A stretch of 20,745 nucleotides of DNA from a virus. Within the stretch, counting starts at the first letter, position 1, and every line of letters begins with the position of its first letter. A program made the position numbers and the translations under genes. The stretch spans positions 1 through 20,745 of IMG/VR virus record IMGVR_UViG_3300046694_000279; one strand, 5' to 3'. This document shows positions 7,035 to 14,700 of the stretch, piece after piece. The notes under the pieces are model-generated. The model was given only the letters and a program-made list of their open reading frames with translations, made no database searches and was not told the origin of the DNA.

Positions 7035-7106
7035 CGTTAATGCGTTATATCGCTAATTCGCTAATTCGTTAATTCGTTAATTCGTTAATTCGTTAATTCG
7101 TTAATT
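7035..7106. repeat. Octamer tandem array, block 2 (CGTTAATT type x 9)
   Basis: Nine further octamers continue in exact phase with block 1: CGTTAATG, CGTTATAT, CGCTAATT twice, then CGTTAATT five times. A degenerate unit, CGCTACTG, follows at 7107-7114. The first units are intermediate between the two types, so both blocks probably descend from one octamer, with separate later expansions. Block 2 is far more AT-rich. Confidence 0.9.
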
Positions 7107-7373
7107 CGCTACTGAATGAATACCTTCAGATTTCCGAAGCTCTCCGTGCCTAAAAAAATCTACCCATACACCCGCAGCCCTTGATCCTGCCTCCCGCATA
7201 CACCCTTGCCCCAATCCCCAAGAAACGGGCGCCCCGGCATATACCCATAAGCCGAGGGCAGACTATGCAGCGGACTCCAAAACCATTCATTGATAGTCTT
7301 TACAATAAACTATTGACGAATAGCCACTGGAACATTTAGTTTAAATAACGTTCTACTTAACCCCCTCAGGTCC
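7107..7373. other. Spacer after the octamer array, no gene recognised
   Basis: No supported coding region is seen. The stretch holds pyrimidine-rich runs around 7150-7230 and turns AT-rich from about 7280. A possible promoter at 7313-7341 and a hairpin at 7374-7404 are listed separately. Confidence 0.4.
7313..7341 (+). promoter_or_regulatory. Possible promoter ahead of a short transcript
   Basis: TTGACG (7313-7318) and TTAGTT (7336-7341) are 17 bp apart in AT-rich DNA. The -35 is good and the -10 is poor. A terminator hairpin follows within about 35 bp, so any transcript would be very short or attenuated. Confidence 0.25.
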
Positions 7374-7404
7374 ACCGCGCCATTTAGCGCGGTATGTTTT
7401 TTTT
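7374..7404 (+). terminator. Rho-independent terminator
   Basis: ACCGCGC (7374-7380) pairs with GCGCGGT (7387-7393) around a six-base loop, CATTTA. Eight T residues follow at 7397-7404. It is oriented to stop plus-strand transcription, either read-through from yedK and the array or a short local RNA. Confidence 0.75.
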
Positions 7405-7416
7405 GCGAGAATAAAA

Positions 7417-7521
7417 ATGAATGTGCTATTTCTTTTGATGGCGACCGTTGAGTTCCTGATCAAACTCACTGAACTATTGAGGCTATGGGGTATCGGGTGC
7501 CCTGGATTCACTTCATTGTGA
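7417..7521 (+). CDS. Possible 34-residue hydrophobic peptide
   Basis: An ATG-started frame encodes 34 residues. The first 15 or so (MNVLFLLMATVEFLI) could span or lie in a membrane, followed by a Lys/Arg-containing amphipathic stretch. Size and character resemble small membrane peptides, including type I toxins, but I recognise no family. It starts 13 bases after the T-run of the terminator and ends one base before the convergent methyltransferase stop. A ribosome site is weak (GAGA). It may be chance. Confidence 0.22.
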   Translation: MNVLFLLMATVEFLIKLTELLRLWGIGCPGFTSL

Positions 7522-7522
7522 A

Positions 7523-8317
7523 TCAGAACAAACCTCCTAATGCCGAGGGCTCCCAATTCATGATCACAAGCTCGCCACTGACCTCGGCCTTTCCCTGCCG
7601 CTGGTTTGTAGTGGTGTATCGAATATCCAGTGTCTCGAAGTGAAAGCCGTCAAAGACCCGTCGAATATCCGGATGGTCATTGATGCTGACCATCACTTTG
7701 CCTTTACAGCGACGCATGAACTCGGCCATCCGCTCATAGTTCTCAAACAGAAAATCCACCCCATACCCTGCGGTCTGCCAATACGGCGGGTCCATGTAAT
7801 GGAAGGTGTGGGGCCGGTCATACCGTTCTGCGCATTCGAGCCAGGGCAGGTTCTCGACGTAGGTGCCGGACAAGCGTTGCCAGGCGGCCGAGAGGTTTTC
7901 CTCGATCCGCAGCAGGTTGATGGCCGGGCCAGTGGTCGCGGTACCGAACGTTTGCCCGGTGACCTTGCCGGCGAAGGCATGGTGCTGCAGGTAGAAAAAT
8001 CGGGCGGCACGCTGGATGTCGGTTAGGGTTTCGGGGCGGGTCATCTTCTGCCACTCGAACACCTGACGCGAACTGAGCGCCCATTTGAACTGGCGCACGA
8101 ACTCTTCGAGGTGGTTCTGCACGACGCGGTAGAGCGTGACCAGGTCGCCGTTGATGTCATTGAGGACTTCAACGGGCGCAGCCTGGGGCCGCATGAAGTA
8201 CAGCGCGGCGCCGCCGGCAAAGACTTCGACGTAGCACTCGTGCGGTGGGAAGAGCGGAATGAGACGGTCGGCCAGGCGGCGTTTGCCGCCCATCCAAGGG
8301 ATGATGGGTGTGGACAT
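7523..8317 (-). CDS. dam: DNA adenine methyltransferase (D12 class, Dam-like)
   Basis: This 264-residue enzyme would transfer a methyl group from S-adenosylmethionine to N6 of adenine. It has the D12-class order: PWMGGKRRL near the start, motif I EVFAGGAAL (about residues 31-39) for the cofactor, and catalytic DPPY at 176-179. The GATC target of Dam is the family expectation but is not shown. The ATG at 8317 is preferred over an upstream TTG at 8326 because AAAGG on the minus strand suits it better and homology starts nearby. Phage copies can protect phage DNA from restriction or alter gene control. A LexA-like box lies 18 bp upstream. The gene is downstream of the lysis genes but separated by a long hairpin. 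Confidence 0.88.
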   Translation of the reverse strand: MSTPIIPWMGGKRRLADRLIPLFPPHECYVEVFAGGAALYFMRPQAAPVEVLNDINGDLVTLYRVVQNHLEEFVRQFKWALSSRQVFEWQKMTRPETLTDIQRAARFFYLQHHAFAGKVTGQTFGTATTGPAINLLRIEENLSAAWQRLSGTYVENLPWLECAERYDRPHTFHYMDPPYWQTAGYGVDFLFENYERMAEFMRRCKGKVMVSINDHPDIRRVFDGFHFETLDIRYTTTNQRQGKAEVSGELVIMNWEPSALGGLF

Positions 8318-8334
8318 AAATAGCAAGACCTTTA

Positions 8335-8350
8335 CTGTATGGATAAACAG
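8335..8350. promoter_or_regulatory. LexA-like (SOS) box upstream of the methyltransferase
   Basis: CTGTATGGATAAACAG keeps the CTG-N10-CAG frame and matches CTGTATATATATACAG at 13 of 16 positions. It also has the TA flank on the left. It sits 18 bp before the ATG at 8317, where a bound repressor would block transcription. No strong -35 and -10 pair could be assigned. Confidence 0.75.
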
Positions 8351-8400
8351 GTGCTAGGCTCGCCGCGCTTCGTGCACGGAGTAAGAGCCTTGGCTGGACT

Positions 8401-8422
8401 TGCAGGGACCATCTGCAGGGAC
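8401..8422 (+). repeat. Short direct repeat
   Basis: TGCAGGGAC occurs at 8401-8409 and 8414-8422, separated by four bases, just left of the long hairpin. No role is evident. Confidence 0.5.
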
Positions 8423-8423
8423 G

Positions 8424-8461
8424 GCGACCGGGTTGGATGTTGACGCATCCAACCCGGTCGC
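8424..8461. terminator. Perfect 16-bp hairpin between the lysis genes and the methyltransferase
   Basis: Bases 8424-8439 pair without mismatch with 8446-8461, with a six-base loop, TTGACG. The hairpin begins five bases after the Rz stop on the minus strand, so it may end or protect the late transcript. The T-rich run (TCTTTT) lies on the plus-strand side, so as a classical terminator it points the other way. It could work as a barrier in both directions. Confidence 0.6.
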
Positions 8462-8466
8462 TCTTT

Positions 8467-9009
8467 TCACTTCGGTGTTGAGATTTCTTTGGCGTAGGCC
8501 TGACAGGCCGCGAGGGCGATCAGTCCTTGGTCACCGGACTCGGTGATGCCGATAATTCGTTGAGCATGCGCTGGGTCAAGTTGGGCTCTTGTGGGGCCAT
8601 GAACCACGCCGCCGGTGGCGGGGGTGGCTGACATTGCGCAGCCGCCGGCTGAATCGGTGGCGTCGAGTAGGACTGACAGGCGCAGATCAGCAGTGGCAAG
8701 GCGGTCGCGCAGGCGACTTTGATCACGTTGGGCATCGCTCAGGACTCGGTAATGGGTTTGTTCACTGGCGGAAAGCCGTTGCTCCAGGGCCAGACGTTTG
8801 TCTTGTTCGGCACGCTGTTGCGCGGCCGCGGCCAAGGCCAGTTGGTTGAGCGTGTCGGTGTGCATTTGGGCCTGCTCCGCGAGTTGCTTACCGTAGCGCC
8901 AAGCCTGGGCCTGCCAAGCCAGTGCGGCAGATCCACCCGCGATTGCAAACAGTAAACCGCCGACAGCGACCACTCGATACGGCACAGGGATCAGGTCGAC
9001 GAGACGCAT
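8467..9009 (-). CDS. Rz: Rz-like i-spanin (lysis protein)
   Basis: This 180-residue inner-membrane spanin has an N-terminal transmembrane segment (VVAVGGLLFAIAGGSAALAW) followed by a long periplasmic coiled coil rich in Ala, Gln, Glu and Arg. With its outer-membrane partner Rz1 it fuses the two membranes in the last step of lysis. I take ATG 9009 (MRLVDLIP) as the start because a GAGG ribosome site precedes it. A longer frame begins at 9033. It overlaps the endolysin end by 19 bases. The o-spanin gene is embedded in another frame. Confidence 0.85.
   Translation of the reverse strand: MRLVDLIPVPYRVVAVGGLLFAIAGGSAALAWQAQAWRYGKQLAEQAQMHTDTLNQLALAAAAQQRAEQDKRLALEQRLSASEQTHYRVLSDAQRDQSRLRDRLATADLRLSVLLDATDSAGGCAMSATPATGGVVHGPTRAQLDPAHAQRIIGITESGDQGLIALAACQAYAKEISTPK
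8520..8735 (-). CDS. Rz1: Rz1-like o-spanin lipoprotein, embedded in Rz
   Basis: This 71-residue frame lies wholly inside Rz in a different frame, the classical Rz/Rz1 arrangement. The N-terminus is a lipoprotein signal, with hydrophobic ATALPLLICA before the lipidated Cys (about C20). A proline-rich mature part follows, including a PPPPP run, as in lambda Rz1. It would anchor in the outer membrane and bind the Rz coiled coil. Start ATG at 8735. Confidence 0.82.
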   Translation of the reverse strand: MPNVIKVACATALPLLICACQSYSTPPIQPAAAQCQPPPPPAAWFMAPQEPNLTQRMLNELSASPSPVTKD

Positions 9010-9554
9010 AACACCGCCCTCGCCCGCTCCCACAGCTGCAGCCGATCCGCGAGACCATTGAGGCCGCCGTTGATCTTGCGGGTGATCGCCTCGAACTCGT
9101 TCCGATCCGCCAGCGCGTTCAGTTCACGTACCCACCAGAACCACGCGGCGGACTCGGCCGCCCATTGCGGCAGCTCGAGCAGCTCAGGGGTGCGCAGCAG
9201 GCGCTCGTCACCGAACAGCGCCAGACTGCAGCGCAGGTAGTTACTGTGGCCGGTGATTTGGATCAGGCCGCGACCGCGATAGCGCTGGCCATCACCATCC
9301 GCTTCCGGGGTGTTGCCCAGCCTGACGGCCAGATTGCCGGTGTCGTATTTGCTTAGGTACTGATCACCGCCCAGTTCACATACGTACTGCAATTGACCGG
9401 ATTCGTGCCCGACCTGCGCGAGGAACGCCGCCTGGCGTTTCGGCGTGTTGATTTGCCGGTGGACCATGGCGGCATTGAGCGCGGATACAAAAACGCCCGC
9501 TTGGTGGCGGGCGTTGGGCATGATGCGTTGGAGTTGTTGCTCAGTTAACGGCAT
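8991..9554 (-). CDS. Phage endolysin, glycoside hydrolase family 19
   Basis: This 187-residue chitinase-like lysozyme would cut the glycan strands of peptidoglycan to release particles. The catalytic acids are in GHESGQ (E51) and VCELGG (E60), followed by the family signature YRGRGLIQITGHSNY at about 92-106. There is no signal peptide or membrane segment, so it needs a holin, and none is seen in the window. An AGGAG ribosome site precedes ATG 9554. It lies 34 bp after gene D and overlaps Rz, forming a lysis cassette at the end of the tail operon. Confidence 0.92.
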   Translation of the reverse strand: MPLTEQQLQRIMPNARHQAGVFVSALNAAMVHRQINTPKRQAAFLAQVGHESGQLQYVCELGGDQYLSKYDTGNLAVRLGNTPEADGDGQRYRGRGLIQITGHSNYLRCSLALFGDERLLRTPELLELPQWAAESAAWFWWVRELNALADRNEFEAITRKINGGLNGLADRLQLWERARAVLCVSST

Positions 9555-9588
9555 TCGCTTGCTCCTATTGCTGTGACGGAGGACGCTG

Positions 9589-10638
9589 CTATTGATTCAG
9601 CAGCACCACTTTCAGGTCTTGTGGTGGTTTTTTCTTCTTGCCCTTGGCCTTGGCCTTACCCTGCTTACCGCCGTTGCACTCCACGGTGGTCGACCAACCG
9701 GACTGGGTGTAAACCTGCTCGACCGAATCCGTCAGGTACTCGCCATCGAGCCCCTCCTTGAAGCCCTGGGCATTGATCGAGCGCTCGGCGAAGATGTCCG
9801 TGCGCCCGGGCATCTCCAAACGCACACCGGCACCGGAGCGATTGAACGCGGCCAAGCGGGCCTTGGCCGCCGCCTCGGCAGCGGTTTTGTTGGGGTAGAT
9901 ATGTCGATCGGTGTGTACCGCCGGCAAGCCATCGGGCACGTCATCATTGTCCAGGGAGACCACCACCAGCTTCCCGTTTTTCTTGTCCTGATGTTTGGTC
10001 GCCACTGCCTTGTGTGCGTTGCGATCGCCCAGACGAAACTGCCAGCGGCTGACATCGCTTCGCGTCAGGGTGATGACGCCGAAAGCCTTGCCGCTAGCGC
10101 TCTGGCCACCTTGGCGTGGCATCACCAGCAACTTGCCCTCGGCCACCTTGGCGGTGCAGTCGTACTGCTTGGCCAGCCGGGTGAGGAAGTTAAAATCGGA
10201 CTCGTTGAGCTGATCCGCCCGGATCACTTTGGTGGACACCGGACACCCCGGCTGCCAGCCATTGCGTGCAGCAATGTCGGTCACGATGGTCGACAGCGGC
10301 ACGTTTTCCCAACTGCCACTGCGGATGGTCTTGCCGGTGCCGCGCATGTCACTGGCCTTGCCCTTGATCACCAGCGTGTCCGGCGGTCCCGAGATCTCGA
10401 CCTCGTCGACCACGTAACGCCCCATGCGGGCCAGTGATGTTTCGGCGTAGCCGAGGTAGACCTCGATGGCACTGCCGCGTGACGGCAACGTCACCTGACC
10501 ATCGCGATCATCGATGCGCAATTCGAACTCATCGGATTCCATCCCGGGCTTGTCCACGGTGCGCAGCTGGATCAGCCGATCATTGATCAAGGCCGTGATG
10601 TCGGCGCCATTGGCGACGATGCGAAACCTGGGGGTCAT
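9589..10638 (-). CDS. D: P2 gpD-like late control/baseplate hub protein
   Basis: This 349-residue protein matches the P2 gpD family, the hub of the tail spike complex related to gp27 and VgrG. The N-terminus (RFRIVANGADITALI) and the DRDGQVTLPSRGSAIEVYLG segment are typical. The C-terminus ends in a Lys-rich stretch (GKAKAKGKKKK). I chose ATG 10638 over the longer frame from 10701 because the family begins at this point and the upstream part crosses a terminator. P2 gpD is 387 residues, so length fits. GGAA is a modest ribosome site. Confidence 0.9.
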   Translation of the reverse strand: MTPRFRIVANGADITALINDRLIQLRTVDKPGMESDEFELRIDDRDGQVTLPSRGSAIEVYLGYAETSLARMGRYVVDEVEISGPPDTLVIKGKASDMRGTGKTIRSGSWENVPLSTIVTDIAARNGWQPGCPVSTKVIRADQLNESDFNFLTRLAKQYDCTAKVAEGKLLVMPRQGGQSASGKAFGVITLTRSDVSRWQFRLGDRNAHKAVATKHQDKKNGKLVVVSLDNDDVPDGLPAVHTDRHIYPNKTAAEAAAKARLAAFNRSGAGVRLEMPGRTDIFAERSINAQGFKEGLDGEYLTDSVEQVYTQSGWSTTVECNGGKQGKAKAKGKKKKPPQDLKVVLLNQ

Positions 10639-10649
10639 GGATTTTTTCC

Positions 10650-10673
10650 AAAAAAAACCCGCACAAGGCGGGT
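10650..10673 (-). terminator. Rho-independent terminator between X and D
   Basis: On the minus strand ACCCGC pairs with GCGGGT (six bp, five-base loop), followed by eight U residues (10650-10657). It lies 12 bp before the D start, so D and the lysis genes depend on read-through, antitermination or a promoter not recognised here. Confidence 0.75.
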
Positions 10674-10720
10674 ATGAAAGTAAGGAGCTTGGGGGTACCA
10701 AGCGACACGAGTGTAGACCA

Positions 10721-10927
10721 TCAATCCCACAGCGTGACCTGTGCCTGTACAGGCGCCGCCAGCTCCGGCAGGGTGATCACCACACCAGCGCGATAGGGTT
10801 GCGGCTCGTCGGCCAAGCCCTGATTGGCATCCAGCACCGCTTCGACACTGCCCACCAGGTGGCCATAAAAGTCATGGCAGATGGTGTCCAGCAGATCCCC
10901 GTTAGACGTTCTGCATGTCGTCGCCAT
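10721..10927 (-). CDS. X: P2 gpX-like tail protein
   Basis: This 68-residue protein has a LysM-like fold typical of gpX: TSNGDLLDTICHDFYG at the start and ITLPEL near the end. It is a small tail-completion or baseplate-associated protein. ATG 10927 lies inside the end of gene U, giving a 26-base overlap. A slightly longer in-frame start at 10936 is possible. Confidence 0.85.
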   Translation of the reverse strand: MATTCRTSNGDLLDTICHDFYGHLVGSVEAVLDANQGLADEPQPYRAGVVITLPELAAPVQAQVTLWD

Positions 10928-11747
10928 AGCGCACAAACTCCAGAGTGAACCCTTGTTTACGCGGAATCCCGCCGTGCATCAGTGCGCCCTGCTCTTCCGC
11001 GATGGTCTTCAGGCACCAGGTGCCCATGACATCGCCGTAGCCTGTGGTCAGGGTTAACGGCTTCAGTTGAGCGCCAATGCTGCGCAAGGTGTCGAGCTGC
11101 TTAAGCCCGCCCTTGAAGCCCGGGTAAATCGTGCCCTTCAGGGTGATTTTCTCTTCACCGATGCCCACTGCCTGCTGCGCCGGTCGACGTGACAGACGCT
11201 CTTGCGAGGCCCAGCGGAACTCGGTCGAACGCGACAGTTCGTCAAAGGCCGCCGTGTCCAGATTGAAGTAGTACGGTGGCGCCTTGGGATCCTGTGGCTG
11301 AATGATCAGCAAGTGCGGAAACGGTTTTACTGCTTCCGGCGCCGGCGTGGCATCGGTGGCAAACACACTGGTGGGCACGATGTTGGCCAGCGACGGGCTG
11401 ACCTGGCCGGCGATCTTGTTGATCGCCGTTGTCGCCTTGCCCGCCTGTTCCTTCAGCGTCCCCATGCGTTCCTGCACCTCGGCGGCGGCGCGGGTGGCCC
11501 GCCCGTAGGTGGCCACCACCTGGCCGACCTTGGCCTGTGCCGCATTCACGCCGCGCATCACCCGCTGCAGCTTGGCGCCGATTGCCGGCCCCACGAACGG
11601 GATATTCTCCAGCTCGGACGCGGCACCGGTAATTTCCCGGATCGCACCATTGACCGGGCCGAGCATGCCGTCCGCACTGCGGCGTCCGGACTCCCCGGCC
11701 TCGACCAGGTACTTGAGGCCTGCCTGCAATTGCTCCATGTAGGCCAT
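10902..11747 (-). CDS. U: P2 gpU-like tail protein with N-terminal extension
   Basis: The C-terminal part, about residues 141-281, matches gpU: an RWASQERL-type segment, the GEEKITLKGTIYPGFKGG strand pair, and GDVMGTWCLKTI. gpU is a tail-completion protein of about 159 residues in P2. Here about 140 helical, Ala-rich residues precede it, making 281 in all. A clear AGGAG site precedes ATG 11747, and no start near residue 140 looks better, so the extension seems real. The stop of T overlaps the ribosome site. Confidence 0.85.
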   Translation of the reverse strand: MAYMEQLQAGLKYLVEAGESGRRSADGMLGPVNGAIREITGAASELENIPFVGPAIGAKLQRVMRGVNAAQAKVGQVVATYGRATRAAAEVQERMGTLKEQAGKATTAINKIAGQVSPSLANIVPTSVFATDATPAPEAVKPFPHLLIIQPQDPKAPPYYFNLDTAAFDELSRSTEFRWASQERLSRRPAQQAVGIGEEKITLKGTIYPGFKGGLKQLDTLRSIGAQLKPLTLTTGYGDVMGTWCLKTIAEEQGALMHGGIPRKQGFTLEFVRYGDDMQNV

Positions 11748-11756
11748 GGGTTCTCC

Positions 11757-14700
11757 TTACAAGTGAGGTTCATCATACAACTGGCTCGACGCGCTCTGCT
11801 TCGCGGCATCGGCCATCATTCGCTGCATGTGCGGCATCAGGTCCTGGGCCAAACGTTGCGGATCCTTGACGTCACCTTGCACCGTGACTGGCATGCTCAG
11901 GGAGTACTGGAACTTCTGATCCACTTTGGTGGGTACCGGTTTTTCTGGCACTTTGGGCTGGATCACCACCGGCGCCGGTTTGACCGGCGCCGGTGTCGCC
12001 AGTGCGCGGGCGACATCACCCAAGGCTGGGTTGGGAGGTGCGGAACTGGACGCCATCAGTAGCGCGCCGGGCTCGTTCGCCCCATTCAAAGATCGTCCCA
12101 TGCTGGCCAAGCTCGGCACCACCGGTCCCGGTCGGGGCGCCACCAACAATGGCGTTGCCGGTGCAGCAAGCTTTGCTTCTTCGCCGCCAAACCACGATTT
12201 GCCTACGACTCCACCCAGTGCGGTGCCGCCCATGCTGCCCAAGTACGCACCGACCAAGCCGCCAATCGCGGTACCAATGATGGGCACCACCGAACCGATG
12301 GCCGCCCCGGCAGCAGCGCCGGCCATGGTGCCGGCCAGCGAACCCGCTGCCGCTCCGTAACCTTCGGCTTTTTGATCTTTCGTCTCGGCATTCAGGTAAG
12401 TGTCGACGGCCATGCTTCCCGCCTCCAACAACGAACCGCCCGGGATCACTTTGCCCACCTTGCCGACCTTCCCCACCACTCCCGCCACCGCCGCCACCTT
12501 GGCCAGCGTCCCACCGGTTGGCGGCAGCGGTACAGGAGGACGCGGCAAGGGAACCGCTGGCCGGGGCAAACGCATCGGCGCTGGAGCCACAGGCACCGGA
12601 GGTCGCAGCGCTGGCCCGCGTGTAGGTGTCGCCTGGGCTTGGAATAAGACCGTTGGTCGAGGTGCAGTTACCGGCGCCCGAGGCACAGACATCGGCGGTC
12701 GCGGCATTGGTGTGGCCGGCCGAGGCGTGGGCACCGATGGACGTAACGGACCTCTCGGCCTTGGCGGCGTGGCAACCCGACGCCGCCGCGAGGCATTGCG
12801 GGGAGCCCCGCGACCCCGGCGCCGATTCTCAAGCGCCCCCCCGCTACCGCCGCCCATAGCCGCCGCGTTCACCACAAACACCTTCCGGATGCTGCCGTCT
12901 TCCAGACCGGCTTGCACATCACCGTCGCCGGTGGCCTCTTTGGCGAGCGACACCACCTTGAGCCCGGTCGCCACCAGATCGAAACTACCGGATTTTTTGC
13001 CCTCCTGGCCGTCAGCGCTTTCGCTGGGCTCGGGCGATCCCTTGAAGGCCGCGACAGTCTTCAGCCCCGCCTCGACCAGGGCCAAGGCTTTACCCGTTTT
13101 GCCCTTGGGCTCTGCCCCCGTGCCAGCACTGTCTCCGTCCAACGAGTTGGTGACAAAAACCTTCTGCACCTCGCCGGACTTGCCCTTGCCCAGTGTCCCG
13201 CGTGCCAGGTTGAACAATCCCTTGCCGATCTTGAACGAGCTGACTGCCGTCTGCAGCGCGAGTAATCCACCCCCGACCGCCGCAATGCCGGTGACCACAC
13301 CAGGAGAACTGTCCGCCAGCGCGGTGATGCCCTTGGTAATTTTGGTCAGTACTTCCGCCAGGGTGTCCGTCACCGGCCGCAGGGCATCACCGACGCTGCG
13401 CATGGCATCGTCCATCGACTGCGCCATTTCAGCCCATTTCTGTGACGACGATTCACGCCGCTCGGCCAGGTTTTTGTCGAGGATGCCCGAGGCTTCGCGC
13501 GAATCGTTTTTCAGCTGGCTGTACAGTGCCTTGTTCTGCAGGTAGGCCGACAGCGCGGCCTTGACCTGCATGTCGGCAAACAGGTCGCCGGTGAGCAAGG
13601 CTTCCTCCAGCGACGCCATCATGGCCTTGGCCTTTTCCGGATCCGCCTCCTGGCTGATCTTCGACGTGGCTTCGGCCATCAACGCCGCCCGCTTGGGGTC
13701 GGTGGCCTGGATATACTTCTGCGCCAACGCCATGCTCGATTCCAGCGTCGACATGCCGTTCTGCAAACCGGTCTGCATCGAACCCTTGTAATCGATGCCG
13801 GCCTTTTTGTAGGCCTCCACGGTGTCGGTCGAACCGATCTTGCCCATCCAGTTTTTCAGGTTGTTCGCCGCCTCGTCCGCACCGCCGGCGGTTTTCATCT
13901 GCACCTGCAGCATGGCGCCCAGCTGCGTCACCGCGTCCATGCCGGTGATATTCAAGTTGCCCATGTTCGACAGCAGCTCAGGAAACCAGCGAGCCATGTC
14001 GACCGCCTCGAAGCTGCCGGCCTGGCCCTGATAAGCGATGGCTTCGAGCGCCTGCTGCATCTGTTTGGCATCGGTGATCTTGGCGTTCTGCCCCAGCGCG
14101 CTGATCATCTTCGCCGTGTCGGCGCCGTTCGAGCCCTGGCCCACGGCAAACTTTGCCGCGACCGGTGCATATTCCAGCGCCTTGGCCAGGTCCATCCCGG
14201 CCCCTACCAGTTGGTTGACCACGTCGGCGACGTCATTGCGCGCCATGCCGGTGTCGCGCGAAGTCTCGATGATCTTCTGCGACACCTGCTTTTCTTTCGG
14301 ATCGTTGGCAATCCCGGCCTTGATCGCGATGTCACGGACAATGGCGCCGAAGTCGGCACTGACCTTGGTCGCAATGCCCACCGTCGCCACCCCGGCCACG
14401 GCCTGACCGACCGTGCTTCTCATCCCGGCCTTGCCCGCATCGATCTGCTGGTAACCCTTGGCCTTGAGTTCCGCCTTGTTCGCAGTCTGCCCCAAAGAGC
14501 GGTACGCCTTGTCCAGCCGACCGACCTCGATGCCCTGTTTCTTCAGGCTGTCGAGGTTGGAATTCAGGCGCCCCAGCAGTTTGGACGCCCCAGCGGCACC
14601 GCTGTCGTGGGCCTTTTTCCACTCATCGCGTAGGCGAATGGTGTCGCCAATGGTGCGCTGCAGCACCCGTGCCTTGTTGCCTTCCGCTTCCAGGCGCTTG

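Noticed and set aside
6683-7072. Open frames of 82-129 codons across the octamer array encoding an eight-residue repeat
   Set aside because: An 8-bp unit without stops keeps all three plus frames open, so the frames follow from the repeat. The longest starts with TTG and has no good ribosome site.
6755-7106. CRISPR array
   Set aside because: The units are contiguous octamers with no spacers, and no cas genes are nearby.
9592-10437. Plus-strand ORF of 281 codons opposite gene D
   Set aside because: It is antisense to a well-supported gpD gene and has no domain signature.
12400-13545. Plus-strand ORF of 381 codons opposite the tape measure gene
   Set aside because: It is a shadow of the GC-rich antisense strand. 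The minus-strand gene is clearly the real one.
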